The notes beneath the pieces are model-generated. The model worked only from the letters and a program-made list of their open reading frames with translations, ran no database searches and was not told where the DNA came from. A stretch of 64,000 nucleotides of DNA from Bradyrhizobium diazoefficiens USDA 110 (GTDB taxonomy: Bacteria; Pseudomonadota; Alphaproteobacteria; Rhizobiales; Xanthobacteraceae): positions 6,434,001 through 6,498,000 of the forward strand of contig NC_004463.1 of NCBI RefSeq assembly GCF_000011365.1, in the 5' to 3' direction. The position numbers and the translations under genes are program-made. How positions within the stretch are numbered: the stretch's first letter is position 1; the number at the start of each line of letters is the position of its first letter. Below are positions 34,901 through 43,530 of the stretch, piece by piece.

Positions 34901-37622
34901 GCGCTCGCTGTCGCTGGCCGGCGCCACCACGGCGGAATCCATCACCGCCGGCGCCCGCGATGCGCAGAGCGCGCTGATCGCGGCTTCGAGCGAGACCGCC
35001 AACCAGATCAAGGCGCTGTCCTCGGACGTGCAGCGTTCGCTCTCGATGGCCGGCACCGCGACGGCCGAGACCATCACGACCGGCGCCCGCGAGGCGCAGA
35101 ACACCCTGGTCACGGCGTCCTCGGATGCGGCGAGCCAGGTCAAGTCGCTCGCGGCCGAAGTGCACCGTTCGCTCTCGCAGGTCGGCCAGTCGACCGCCGA
35201 GACGATCACGACCAGCGCCCGCGACGCCCAGAGCACCCTGCTCGCGGTCTCGGCCGAACAGACCAGCCAGGTCCGTTCGCTCGCGGCCGAGATGCAGCGC
35301 GCGCTGGCGACCGCCGGCGGCGCCACCATCGAGGCGCTCACCAGCGGCGTGCGCGAGGCCCAGGGCACGCTGATCTCCGCTTCGACGGACGCGGCAGGCC
35401 AGATCAAGTCGCTGACCACGGACATCGAGCGCACGCTGACCGCGGTCGGCGCCGACACCGCCTCGACCATCCTCAACAGCGCGCGTGAGGCGCAGACCTC
35501 GCTGACCTCGACCTCGGCGGATGCCGCGAGCCAGATCCGCACGATCTCGACCGAGATCGAGCGCGCGCTGAGCGCGGCCACCGCGAACGCGACCAACGAC
35601 ATCCAGACCAGCGCGCTCAACGCCCAGAACGCGCTGATCTCCGCCTCCAACGAGGCGAGCTCGCGGGTCAAGTCGAGCTCGGCCGACGTCGAGCGCTCCG
35701 TGCTCGCCGCCAGCAGCAGCTTCGGCCAAGCCATGACCGGCAAGACCGACGAGATCGTCACCTATGTGCAGCAGCAGGCCGACCGTCTGTCGAACATGAT
35801 CGACGCCAAGCGCGGCGCCCTGGTCGATGCGATCGGCTCCAAGACCAGCCAGCTCACGCTCGACATCGACCGCGTCACCTCGGACGCGCTGAAGTCGATC
35901 GAGACGCGCGGCCATGCGTTCTCGCAGACGATGATGGGCAACGGCTCCGAAGTCGCCCGCACCATCAACGCGGCGAGCGAGATGGCCACCGGCGCGGTCG
36001 GCAAGTCGCTCAAGGACCTCGAGCAGGCTTCGCGCGCGGCGATCGACCAGTCGCGCCAGGTCTCGATCGCGGCCGTCACCGAGATGCAGGAGACCAGCAA
36101 GATCCTGCGCACCGACACGGTCGCCCTGTTCGAGCGTCTGCGCGAAGGCAACATCCTCCTCCAGGAGGTGCTGACCGGTGCGCACGACAACCTCAACTCG
36201 CTCGAGCGGGCGCTGGTGACGCGTGTCGCCGACTTCGTCTCGGCGATGAACGACGTCACCTCGCGCAACGGCGCTGCGACGCAGAACCTGGAAGACCAGC
36301 TCAACGTCTTCAACACGAAGACCACGCGGGCGCTCCAGGATCTCGGCGAGCTGTCTACCCAGTTCGACGCGCACGGCAAGGCGCTCGTCGAAGCCGCCCA
36401 GGTCGTCGAGCTGAGCAACAAGAACACCACCGCCTCGCTCGCTGAACGCAAGCAGGCGCTGGAATCGCTCGTCACCACGATCGACCTGCGCACGGCCGAT
36501 CTCGACCAGCGCCTGTCGCGCTTCACCGGCCTGCTCGATGAATCGCTGGCCGCGGCCGAAGAGCGCGCCCGCGACATCGCCCGCGTCGTCGCGGAGACCG
36601 CCGGCGCAGGTTCCGCCGCAATCACCCGCCAGTTCGAGGCGGTGCGCGCGGCCTCCGAGGAAGAGCACCGGCAGACCCTCGACGCCATGCACGACATCTA
36701 CCGCCAGACCACGGACGAGGCGGATGCGATGTTCAAGCAGTCGACGGAGAAGTTCTCCAACCTCGTCTCCAGCATGAAGCAGATGGCCTTCGAGATGCAC
36801 AACGAGCTCGAAGCCACCCGCAACGAGCTGCGCCGCGGCGTGCTCGAGATGCCGCAGGAGGCCGCCGAGAGCACTGCGCAGATGCGCAAGGTGATCGTCG
36901 ACCAGATCGAGGCCCTCGCCGAGCTCAACCGCATCGTGGCCCAGCATGGCCGTGGCCTCGACGTCTCGACGGCGGGCCGCGCCAGCGTGCAGCGCCAGGA
37001 AGAGCCGTTGCTGGCGGCCGTCGGCGCTCGCAGCACCGAGACCCGCCTGCGCGACACCGGCAGCGCCTCGACGCTGCCGCCGCCGGACCTCGGCATGCCG
37101 GCCACTTCGCGCCGCACCGAAGCTCCGCCGGTTGCGCCGGCTGGCAACGACCAGGGCCGCGACGGCTGGCTGTCGGACCTCTTGAACCGCACGGACGCCA
37201 ACCAGGGCGCTCCGAACGGCCGCGAGGCCCCGCGCGGCCGCCAGCCTGCACCGGCTCCGCAGCCGCAGGCTCCGCAAGGTAGCAGCAATCCGCTGGAATC
37301 GCTGTCGCTCGACATCGGCCGGCTGATGGACCGCAACCTCGCCGCCGAGATGTGGGACCGCTACCAGCGCGGCGAGAACAAGGCCTTCACCAAGCGGCTC
37401 TACACGCCCGCCGGCCAGAAGGCCTTCGACGAGGTCGCCCGCAAGTATCGCGCCGATCGCAACTTCAAGGGTACGGTCGACCGCTATGTCGCGGAGTTCG
37501 AACGCCTGCTCGACGAAGTCGCCCGCGACGGCCGCGGCCCGCAGGAGCTGCGCAGCCACCTGACCTCGGAGACCGGCCTGGTGTACACGCTGCTCGCGCA
37601 CGCGGCGGGACGGCTGGGGTAA
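31911..37622 (+). CDS. Giant membrane-anchored apolipoprotein-like repeat protein, growth-pole-ring (GPR/RgsE) type (1903 aa)
   Basis: A disordered N-terminus (1-105) is followed by two TM helices (about 107-128 and 143-170) and roughly 1500 residues of predicted helix with almost no Pro. Residues 637-768 are six 22-residue repeats (pattern IDSRLT.LT..LT.GASQA..S); residues 883-1278 are nine 44-residue repeats (pattern AREAQ.TL..AS...), that is 2x22. A Pro/Gln-rich linker (about 1700-1790) leads to a compact C-terminal domain with MWDRYQRGENKAFTKRLYTP. Length, TM pair and apolipoprotein-like repeats match the GPR protein of Agrobacterium and RgsE of Sinorhizobium, ring proteins at the growing pole. 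The homology claim is from architecture; function here is inferred. Confidence 0.75.
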   Translation: MANTPKKVKDPTEVALSAIQEALNISDTAADTSRNASMRNETASSVAPPEPPIFDEPSFEPRPAANERATVFDTIEEPRSTRRAANDDRETIGQLLQALQKGRPARSVYTFATIFAGVWLAACAALTVGFLPSIQAAMGQSGGVLVIAGLIAMFFAPIMLFYFLASLVWRGQEMRMIAQAMAQVAIRFSEPEGSASDSMVTVGQAIRREVAAMGDGIERAIARAGELETLVANEVAALERAYSDNEVRIRALLQDIAHQRDNLVGQAEQVRSAISGVQIDLRHDIALISDAIASRVDEVAKSITGALEERGAHITGALSNAGDNMILALGERGGDLLDRLEEASNETTRAVLDASERLTTSLNFKTGHVHDEFVDLADRVHEMLNERIDRITGEFEQRSAAIVDGISERTEQVHDSLKNSSDSLLLELELRSNDLSAKIDDAGNRLANQIMTSGDKASDALDATVNTLVAKVVSQTETAHDSLSLQMSAFDELVKNQGTELVEKFARDSGTLGALITRHISEFDRTVKTFGGEVVERMGQRTQDIAETLKTYVDNFDTRFTSHGGRITAVLDQRLMQFETTVGERVANLDDSLNGKITSLDSTIDGHIKTFDQQLGGRVTALEQSFDTRARSVTETIDGRLNTLAASLTDGAAQAIQSIDSRLTHLTTSLTGGASQALESIDSRLTSLTTTLTDGASQTIQTIDTRLTHLTTTLTGGASQALESIDSRLTYLTSAVTNGASQAVQSIDSRLSLLTSTLTDGTAQAIEAVDRRITGVTEIIDGRSMHLTDTVTARFQDIHQAIETKVGSVASDIDVRVAQFEDLLGSRVEAVAGRIESSGRQASEDMMSRAEMISTAIRSHVEDAERSLTNLVVNTSETIQTGARTAQQSLMTVSSDVNAQLKMTSSEVERALTAVGTGAANSILTSAREAQSTLVAASGDASNQIKGLAADVERTLSAAGSATAASILAGAREVQTTLVTASSDAATHVKTLTADVQRSLSLAGATTAESITAGARDAQSALIAASSETANQIKALSSDVQRSLSMAGTATAETITTGAREAQNTLVTASSDAASQVKSLAAEVHRSLSQVGQSTAETITTSARDAQSTLLAVSAEQTSQVRSLAAEMQRALATAGGATIEALTSGVREAQGTLISASTDAAGQIKSLTTDIERTLTAVGADTASTILNSAREAQTSLTSTSADAASQIRTISTEIERALSAATANATNDIQTSALNAQNALISASNEASSRVKSSSADVERSVLAASSSFGQAMTGKTDEIVTYVQQQADRLSNMIDAKRGALVDAIGSKTSQLTLDIDRVTSDALKSIETRGHAFSQTMMGNGSEVARTINAASEMATGAVGKSLKDLEQASRAAIDQSRQVSIAAVTEMQETSKILRTDTVALFERLREGNILLQEVLTGAHDNLNSLERALVTRVADFVSAMNDVTSRNGAATQNLEDQLNVFNTKTTRALQDLGELSTQFDAHGKALVEAAQVVELSNKNTTASLAERKQALESLVTTIDLRTADLDQRLSRFTGLLDESLAAAEERARDIARVVAETAGAGSAAITRQFEAVRAASEEEHRQTLDAMHDIYRQTTDEADAMFKQSTEKFSNLVSSMKQMAFEMHNELEATRNELRRGVLEMPQEAAESTAQMRKVIVDQIEALAELNRIVAQHGRGLDVSTAGRASVQRQEEPLLAAVGARSTETRLRDTGSASTLPPPDLGMPATSRRTEAPPVAPAGNDQGRDGWLSDLLNRTDANQGAPNGREAPRGRQPAPAPQPQAPQGSSNPLESLSLDIGRLMDRNLAAEMWDRYQRGENKAFTKRLYTPAGQKAFDEVARKYRADRNFKGTVDRYVAEFERLLDEVARDGRGPQELRSHLTSETGLVYTLLAHAAGRLG
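33819..34214 (+). repeat. Six tandem 66-bp coding repeats (22 residues each)
   Basis: Six copies of a 22-residue unit starting I/V-D-x-R-L, in perfect 66-bp register inside the giant protein gene. Copies 2 and 4 both carry TGGASQALES, copies 3 and 4 TTTLT, which suggests recent duplication. Twenty-two residues equals the 11/3 apolipoprotein helical period. Confidence 0.9.
34557..35744 (+). repeat. Nine tandem 132-bp coding repeats (44 residues each)
   Basis: Nine copies of a 44-residue unit starting A-R-E/D-A-Q, with conserved inner Q-I/V-K-S-L and E-R-x-L motifs and no insertions or deletions in register. Copies 3 to 5 are the most alike. Forty-four is twice the 22-residue unit of the upstream block. 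Confidence 0.9.
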
Positions 37623-37645
37623 CACTCAAGCCAATCGCGAATAAA

Positions 37646-37675
37646 AAACGGAGGCCTCGCGGCCTCCGTTTTCGT
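37646..37675. terminator. Bidirectional terminator between the giant protein and the LuxR-type regulator
   Basis: Stem AACGGAGGCC / GGCCTCCGTT with loop TCGC, flanked by A-run and T-run on both sides, so it can stop transcription from both convergent genes. Confidence 0.9.
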
Positions 37676-37690
37676 TTGGATGTCCTGGGC

Positions 37691-38338
37691 TCAATTGCCG
37701 CCGGGCTGGCCGAACGACAGCCGCTCGGCCAGGACGGCGGCCTGCGTGCGTGAGCCGACGCCGAGCTTGCGCAGGATGGTCGAGACATGGCCCTTCACCG
37801 TCTGCTCGGCAATGTCGAGCTCGCCCGCGATCTGCTTGTTGAGCTTGCCCTCGACGATCATCGCGAGAATGCGGAGCTGCTGCGCCGACAGCGTGGCCAT
37901 GCGCGCGGCCAGCTCGACATCGGCGCTCTGGATCGAGCCCCGTCCCCCGACATTGGGCGGCATCCAGATTTCACCGGCGAGGATTTTTGTGATCGCGTCG
38001 GCCATCTCCGGCAGGCTGAGCGATTTCGGGATATAGCCGGACGCGCCATAGGCAATGGCGCGGCGGATCGTGGCGGCATCCTGCCGCGCCGAGATGATCG
38101 CGACCGGCACCGTCGGGAACTGCGCCGACAAGATGAACAGCGCGGCAAAACCCTGAATGCCCGGCATCGTCAGGTCCCACAGGATCAGGTCGATCTCGTC
38201 GGACTGGGATGACAGCACGCTCAGCGCCTCGTCGAGCGACTGGCAGGCGACGATGTCGAGATCGGGCAGCACGGTCGAAAGCGCGCTGCGCAAAGCGGCC
38301 TGTACCAGCGGGTGATCGTCACCGATGAGGATGCGCAT
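37691..38338 (-). CDS. LuxR/NarL-family response regulator, CrbR-like (215 aa)
   Basis: Receiver with phospho-Asp55 in LILWDLTMPG, Ser in IISARQD and Lys in IPKSLSL. The C-terminal LuxR HTH reads LSAQQLRILAMIVEGKLNKQ, then IAGELDIAEQTVKGHVSTIL. It starts two bases after the stop of the symporter-domain kinase and is clearly its partner. CrbR in Vibrio and Pseudomonas activates acetyl-CoA synthetase and acetate-uptake genes; the nearby MctP-like symporter is a likely target here. Confidence 0.9.
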   Translation of the reverse strand: MRILIGDDHPLVQAALRSALSTVLPDLDIVACQSLDEALSVLSSQSDEIDLILWDLTMPGIQGFAALFILSAQFPTVPVAIISARQDAATIRRAIAYGASGYIPKSLSLPEMADAITKILAGEIWMPPNVGGRGSIQSADVELAARMATLSAQQLRILAMIVEGKLNKQIAGELDIAEQTVKGHVSTILRKLGVGSRTQAAVLAERLSFGQPGGN

Positions 38339-38340
38339 GG

Positions 38341-41300
38341 TCACGCCGGGGATGTCCTCTGTTTCGCTCCGAACTGCCGGCTCAGGGCTTCGCCGCCGAG
38401 GAAGCGCCGCAGCGCCGCCGGTTTGACCGGCTTCGACAGGATCGCGCAGCCGCGTGCCCCCGCCTCCTTGCGCACCGCCTCACTGCGATCGGCGGTGACG
38501 ACCAGCGCGCGGACGTCGCGACCCGACTTCTGCCTGAGATCATCGAGAAAGTCCAAGCCGCTGCGGCCGCCATCGAGGTGATAATCGAGCAGCACGATAT
38601 CCGGCGGACTGGCCGCGGCGGCGAGCATCGCTCCGTCAGCGTCCGCAGCGACCAGCACATGGTGCCCCCATCCGCCGAGCAGTGCCGTCAGGCCATCGAG
38701 AATGGTCACATCATTGTCGAGGCACAGGATCGTCATCGCGCGCTCGGCGGCCGCGGGCGCCGGGCTTGCCGGCTTGCGCTGAAGCGATGTCCCCGCGCCG
38801 CGCGCCAGCGGCACCGTGACGGCAAAACCGGAACCGCGTCCCGGCCGCGATCGGACGTCGACGGCATGGCCCAGCAGCCGGGAGACACGATCCACGATCG
38901 CAAGGCCGAGGCCTAGGCCCTTCTCCGGTCCGGGCGCGAGACGCTGAAACTCCTCGAAGATCCGCTTCTGATCCTCCGCCGCGATCCCGACGCCGGTGTC
39001 CCACACTTCGATGCGCAGGTCGCCGCCGCGCCGCCGGCAGCCGAGCAGGATACGGCCCCTGGGCGTATAGCGCAGCGCGTTCGACAGCAGGTTCTGGAGG
39101 ATCCGCCGCAACAGATGCGGGTCGCTGCGCACCGCGAGCCCGCAATCGACGACGCGCAGGACAAGCCCGCGCTCCCGCGCCATCGCCGAGAACTCCACTT
39201 TCAGCTGCACGAGCAGATCCGCGATCGGGAATTCGAACGGCTCGGCACGAACGGCGCCGGCATCATAGGAGGAGATGTCGAGCAGCCTGTCGAGCACATG
39301 TTCGGTCGAGCGTAGCGCCGTGATCGCGCTGCTCGCCAGGTTGCGCTCCTTGTCGACTCCGCCCGATGACGCGGAGATGTGCAGACTCTCGTCGAGCGCG
39401 GACAGGAACAACCGCGCCGCGTTCAGCGGTTGCAGCAGATCGTGGCTGGCCGCCGCCAGGAAGCGGGTCTTGCCGAGATTGGCCTGCTCGGCCTCCGCCT
39501 TGGCCCGCTCGAGCGCCTCGGTCCGCTCACGGACACGCAGCTCGAGATCCTCGTTGGCCCGCCGCAGGGCTTCCGCCGCGCGGTGACGCTCGGTTACGTC
39601 GGTATAGGTCGAGACGTAGCCGCCCTCCGCGATGCGATCGTAGACGATCTCGAGCACGGTGCCATCCGGCCGCTTGCGCTCGTACAGATAGGGCCAGCTC
39701 TGCGTGGCGACATCACGATTGACCAGGAGTGCGGCGAATTCGGATGCGGCATATTCGCCGCGCTCGACGTTGAAGGCGATCAGGTCCGCCAGCGGGAGGC
39801 CGACACGCACGAAGTCCGGAGGCAGGTCCAACAGCGCGATGAAGCGGCCGTTCCAGGCCGTGATGTTGAAATCGGCATCGAACGCGCAGATGCCCTGCGG
39901 TACGCTTTCGAGCGTGCTCTGCAAAAGCGTGCGGTTGAAGCGCAACGCCTCGGAGGCCTCGTCCAGCATCGCCATCGCCTCCCGCCGCGACAGCGAGTGC
40001 CCTTCCAGCGAAGCTGCGATCACCACGCGCGCCGACGCCGCGCCGATTGCACCGGCGAGAAGGTTCTCCGTGAATCGGATCGAGTCGAGATCGACGAGAC
40101 CCGATGGGTCGAGACGCGGCCCGGTACCGGTCGTGCGGGAGGCGAGATAGCCGTCGAAAGCCGCCGAGCCCCGCTCCACGCCGACAAAACGCAGCGTCAG
40201 CGCGCGGAGATCGTCGAGGCGAACCACCACGCGCGAGGACAGCTTCGGGACCATCTCGCGGACGACGCCGTCGGCGAATGCGGCGGCCTGGTTGCGCTCG
40301 ACGGTCGACTGCCGTCCGAGCGTCGAGAATGCCAGAAAACAGACGAGGTTGGCCGCAAGGCTCCACAGCGTCGCATGCGAGATCGGATCGAGCCCGTCGA
40401 TACCGAACAGCGCGTTTGGCTTGAGCCAGGCGAGCTGCCATGGGCCCAGGCGAACGATCTCCCCGACCGCGGGCCAGAGCGGCGCGGCCGAGGGAAGCAG
40501 CAGCGTATAGGACCAGATGCAGAATCCGGCCGCGATCCCGACCGACGCGCCGACCTTGTTGGCGCGCGGCCAGTACAAGCCACCGACGAATGCCGGTCCG
40601 AACTGTGCGACCGCGACGAACGACAACAGACCGATCACGGTCAACGGATAGGCCTGGTTGACCAGGCGGTGCGTCAGATAGGCGAGCAGCAGGATGCCGA
40701 GGATCGAGAGCCGGCGCACCGCCACCAGCACGGAGGTCATCGGCCGGCTCTGCGCACGCAGGCCGAAGAACCGCGAGCGCAGCAGCAGCGGCATGATGAC
40801 ATCGTTGCAGAGCATGGTGCTGAGCGCGACGGATGTCATGATCACCATGCCGGTGGCGGCCGACAGACCGCCCAGGAAGGCGATCAGGCTGACGGTGCTC
40901 GCGTCCGCCGCGATCGGCAGCGAGATGACGTAGGTGTCGGGGTCCATCATGGCGCCGAACCTGGTGAGCCCCGCCGCAGCGATCGGCAGGATCAGCAGGC
41001 TGAACAGCGCAAGATAGGCCGGGTAGAGCCACGCCGCGGTGCGCGTATGCACCGGCGCCTCGTTCTCGACCACGGCCACGTGAAATGCCTGCGGCAGGCA
41101 CAGGAAGGCGATAGCCGAGATGATGATCGTCGAAGGCCAGACCGGCTGCATCGGGTCGAAGCTCAGGATTCCCGTCAGTTGCGGATCCGATTGAAACTGC
41201 GTCAGCAGGGCGCCCGGCCCGCCGGACAGCCCGAACAGCACGAACAGCGCGACAATCAGGAACGCGATCAGCTTGACGACGCTCTCGAACGCGATCGCGA

Positions 41301-41913
41301 GCATCAGCCCGCGATGATGCTCGCTGGCGTGGACATGCCGGACGCCGAACACGATCGCGAACAGCGCCATCGAGGCGGCGACGCCGAATGCGGAGTCCTG
41401 CCAGAACCGCAGCGCCTCGCCGCCCGCCCGCTCCGGCTGGAGGATCAGATAATCGAAGCTCTTGCCGACGGCCTTGAGCTGAAGCGCGATATAGGGAAGC
41501 ACGCCAAGCAGCGATGCGAGCGTCACGAAGGCCGCGAGTACCTGGCTCTTGCCGTAGCGCGCGGCGATGAAGTCCGAAACGGAGGTGACGTTCTGCGCCT
41601 TCGCGATCGCGATGACCTTGGACAGGAGCGTCTGGCCGAACAACAGCACCAGGGTCGGGCCGATGTAGATCGTGGCGAAGTCCAGTCCGCTGGTGGCGGC
41701 ACGCCCGACCGATCCGTAGAAGCTCCAGGAGGTGTTGTAGACCGCAAGCGTCAGGCAGTAGCTGATCGCGGCCGCCCAGGAATTTGGCGAGACAAGCGGC
41801 CCACCTGCGCTCCGCCGATCGCCCCACCAGGCCACCAGGAACAGCGTGGTCACATAGCCGGCAGCGACCGCAAGAACGAACCACGCCTGCAAGACATCCT
41901 CACCCGAGACCAT
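38341..41913 (-). CDS. Hybrid histidine kinase with N-terminal sodium/solute-symporter domain, CrbS-like (1190 aa)
   Basis: Residues 1 to about 500 are a 13-TM SSF (SLC5) domain beginning LAVAAGYVTTLFLVAWWGDR, with YNTSWSFYGSVGRA. Then come a PAS segment with GICAFDADFNITAWNGRFIA, a coiled linker (RANEDLELRVRERTEALERA), HisKA with SHDLLQPLNAARLFL (His near 824), HATPase (GVGIAAEDQKRIFEEF, GLGLGLAIVDRVSRLLG) and a C-terminal receiver with VLLDYHLDGG. This is the CrbS/CbrA-like layout. CrbS couples acetate availability to acs expression; whether the SSF domain transports is unsettled. It forms an operon with the LuxR-type regulator. Confidence 0.92.
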   Translation of the reverse strand: MVSGEDVLQAWFVLAVAAGYVTTLFLVAWWGDRRSAGGPLVSPNSWAAAISYCLTLAVYNTSWSFYGSVGRAATSGLDFATIYIGPTLVLLFGQTLLSKVIAIAKAQNVTSVSDFIAARYGKSQVLAAFVTLASLLGVLPYIALQLKAVGKSFDYLILQPERAGGEALRFWQDSAFGVAASMALFAIVFGVRHVHASEHHRGLMLAIAFESVVKLIAFLIVALFVLFGLSGGPGALLTQFQSDPQLTGILSFDPMQPVWPSTIIISAIAFLCLPQAFHVAVVENEAPVHTRTAAWLYPAYLALFSLLILPIAAAGLTRFGAMMDPDTYVISLPIAADASTVSLIAFLGGLSAATGMVIMTSVALSTMLCNDVIMPLLLRSRFFGLRAQSRPMTSVLVAVRRLSILGILLLAYLTHRLVNQAYPLTVIGLLSFVAVAQFGPAFVGGLYWPRANKVGASVGIAAGFCIWSYTLLLPSAAPLWPAVGEIVRLGPWQLAWLKPNALFGIDGLDPISHATLWSLAANLVCFLAFSTLGRQSTVERNQAAAFADGVVREMVPKLSSRVVVRLDDLRALTLRFVGVERGSAAFDGYLASRTTGTGPRLDPSGLVDLDSIRFTENLLAGAIGAASARVVIAASLEGHSLSRREAMAMLDEASEALRFNRTLLQSTLESVPQGICAFDADFNITAWNGRFIALLDLPPDFVRVGLPLADLIAFNVERGEYAASEFAALLVNRDVATQSWPYLYERKRPDGTVLEIVYDRIAEGGYVSTYTDVTERHRAAEALRRANEDLELRVRERTEALERAKAEAEQANLGKTRFLAAASHDLLQPLNAARLFLSALDESLHISASSGGVDKERNLASSAITALRSTEHVLDRLLDISSYDAGAVRAEPFEFPIADLLVQLKVEFSAMARERGLVLRVVDCGLAVRSDPHLLRRILQNLLSNALRYTPRGRILLGCRRRGGDLRIEVWDTGVGIAAEDQKRIFEEFQRLAPGPEKGLGLGLAIVDRVSRLLGHAVDVRSRPGRGSGFAVTVPLARGAGTSLQRKPASPAPAAAERAMTILCLDNDVTILDGLTALLGGWGHHVLVAADADGAMLAAAASPPDIVLLDYHLDGGRSGLDFLDDLRQKSGRDVRALVVTADRSEAVRKEAGARGCAILSKPVKPAALRRFLGGEALSRQFGAKQRTSPA

Positions 41914-41955
41914 CCGATCCGCCCCCGACGAGCGGCCGGAGCGCCGGGGCGGATA

Positions 41956-41975
41956 CTAGAGCGTTTTCAATCGCA
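41956..41975. repeat. Possible partial copy of interspersed repeat family A
   Basis: CTAGAGCGTTTTCAATCGC shares the ACTAGA and AGCGTTTTC blocks with family A but lacks the middle and right end. It lies between the kinase and the symporter gene. Confidence 0.35.
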
Positions 41976-42039
41976 TGGAAGGCTATTCATGCCGGAGGGA
42001 TTGGCGGCCGGAGATCTCCGGCCGCCGGTGAGGCCAACC

Positions 42040-43530
42040 TCAGGCTGCCTCGCGGGACAGCCGCTCCTGCGGCATGCGCTTGAGCACCAGGTTGACCACG
42101 ACGGCAACCACGATGTTGAGGGCGAGCGCCAACAGACCGGTGTAGATCGCAACCGGGCCAGCCCCGAGGTCAATGCCGTGCAGCGGCTTCAACCCGTCCG
42201 ACCAGGCCAGCCACGATCCGCCTGCGAGGCCGACGGCCCAGCCGGCCAGGAGCGCGGTGCTCGAGAACCAGTTCAGATAGAGGCCGAACACCAGCGCCGG
42301 CAGCGTCTGGAGGATCCAGAGCCCCCCGAGCAGCTGCAGGTCGAGCGCGAACTGCGTCGGCATCAGCAGGATGGCGAGCAGCGCGCCGACCTTCACCAGC
42401 ATGGAAGTGATCTTGGCGACCTTCGCCTCGCCCGACGGCGTCACCTTCGGATCGATCCACACCTTCCAGAAGTTGCGGGTGAACAGGTTGGCCGCGCCGA
42501 TGCTCATCACGGCCGCCGGCACCAGCGCGCCGATGGCGATGGCGGCGAAGGCAAAGCCCGCGAACCAGCTCGGAAACAGCGTCTTGAACAGCGCGGGCAC
42601 GACGTCGTTGTTGCTCGCGAGCTTCAGTCCCGCCGCATGTCCCATGTAACCCAGCAGCGCAAGCAGGCCGAGCAGCAGCGTATAGGCCGGAAGCAGCATC
42701 GCATTCTTGCGAATGGTGTTGCCGCCGGACGAGGCAAAGATGCCGGTCAGCGTGTGCGGGTACATGAAGGCGGCGAGCGCCGAGCCGAGCGCCAGCGAGG
42801 CGTAGGGCATGATCTGCGCCGGTGACAGCAGGATGCCGCCCGAGCCCTTGGCGGCGAATGCCGCATCCGCCGCGGTGAAGATCGCGCCGTAGCCGCCGAG
42901 CTTCGACGGCACGATCGCGATCGCGGCGATCACCACGATGTAGATCATGATGTCCTTGACGAAGGCGATCAGCGCCGGCGCGCGCAGGCCCGACGAATAG
43001 GTGTAGAGCGCCAGCACCAGGAAGGCGACGACGAGCGGCACCTCGCCGCTCAGCCCCAACGCCTTGATCGCCACCTCCATGCCGATGAGCTGGAGTGCGA
43101 TGTAAGGCATCGTCGCAAGCACGCCCGTCGCCGCAACGGCGAGCTCGAGCCCGCGCGAGCCGTAAGCACCGCGAACCACGTCGCCTGCGGTGACGTAGCC
43201 GCGCTCCTTGGCGACCTTCCACAACACCGGCATCACCGCGAATACGAAGGGATAGACGATGATGGTGTAGGGAAGCGCGAAAAAGCCGTAGGCGCCGACC
43301 GCATAGACCAGAGCCGGAACGGCGATCACCGTGTAGGCGGTGTAGAAGTCGCCGCCGACCAGGAACCAGGTGATCCAGGTCCCGAACTTGCGGCCGCCGA
43401 GGCCCCACTCGTCGAGATGGGCGAGCGTCTCCGGCTTGCGCCAGCGCGCTGCGACGAAGCCCATGCCGGTGACGAGGACGAACAGTGCGAGGAAAACGGC
43501 GAACGCCGCGCTATCGACATTAGTCAGCAC
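42040..43530 (-). CDS. mctP: Sodium/solute symporter, MctP-like monocarboxylate permease (496 aa)
   Basis: Thirteen hydrophobic helices and the SSF signature are present. The stretch WGLGGRKFGTWITWFLVGGD, then YTAYTVIAVPALVYA, is characteristic of the rhizobial MctP group, which takes up lactate, pyruvate, alanine and other monocarboxylates. The start is GTG and overlaps the end of the DUF3311 gene by 11 bases, so translation is coupled. It lies 130 bp upstream of the CrbS-like kinase on the same strand, so sensor, regulator and transporter form one locus. Confidence 0.85.
   Translation of the reverse strand: MLTNVDSAAFAVFLALFVLVTGMGFVAARWRKPETLAHLDEWGLGGRKFGTWITWFLVGGDFYTAYTVIAVPALVYAVGAYGFFALPYTIIVYPFVFAVMPVLWKVAKERGYVTAGDVVRGAYGSRGLELAVAATGVLATMPYIALQLIGMEVAIKALGLSGEVPLVVAFLVLALYTYSSGLRAPALIAFVKDIMIYIVVIAAIAIVPSKLGGYGAIFTAADAAFAAKGSGGILLSPAQIMPYASLALGSALAAFMYPHTLTGIFASSGGNTIRKNAMLLPAYTLLLGLLALLGYMGHAAGLKLASNNDVVPALFKTLFPSWFAGFAFAAIAIGALVPAAVMSIGAANLFTRNFWKVWIDPKVTPSGEAKVAKITSMLVKVGALLAILLMPTQFALDLQLLGGLWILQTLPALVFGLYLNWFSSTALLAGWAVGLAGGSWLAWSDGLKPLHGIDLGAGPVAIYTGLLALALNIVVAVVVNLVLKRMPQERLSREAA

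Noticed and set aside
33819..35744. Regular tandem repeats that could be taken for a CRISPR array
   Set aside because: Repeat units are 66 and 132 bp, have no unique spacers, keep reading frame and encode helical protein repeats.
34806..37625. A 939-codon open frame on the minus strand opposite the giant repeat protein
   Set aside because: Its Arg/Gly/Leu-rich sequence mirrors the repeat structure of the plus-strand gene, and the plus strand has TM segments, repeats and a domain. It is a GC-driven shadow frame.
39379..42825. An 1148-codon plus-strand open frame across the CrbS-like kinase and MctP
   Set aside because: Arg/Gln/Asp-rich composition with no motif; the opposite strand encodes two complete, well-conserved proteins.
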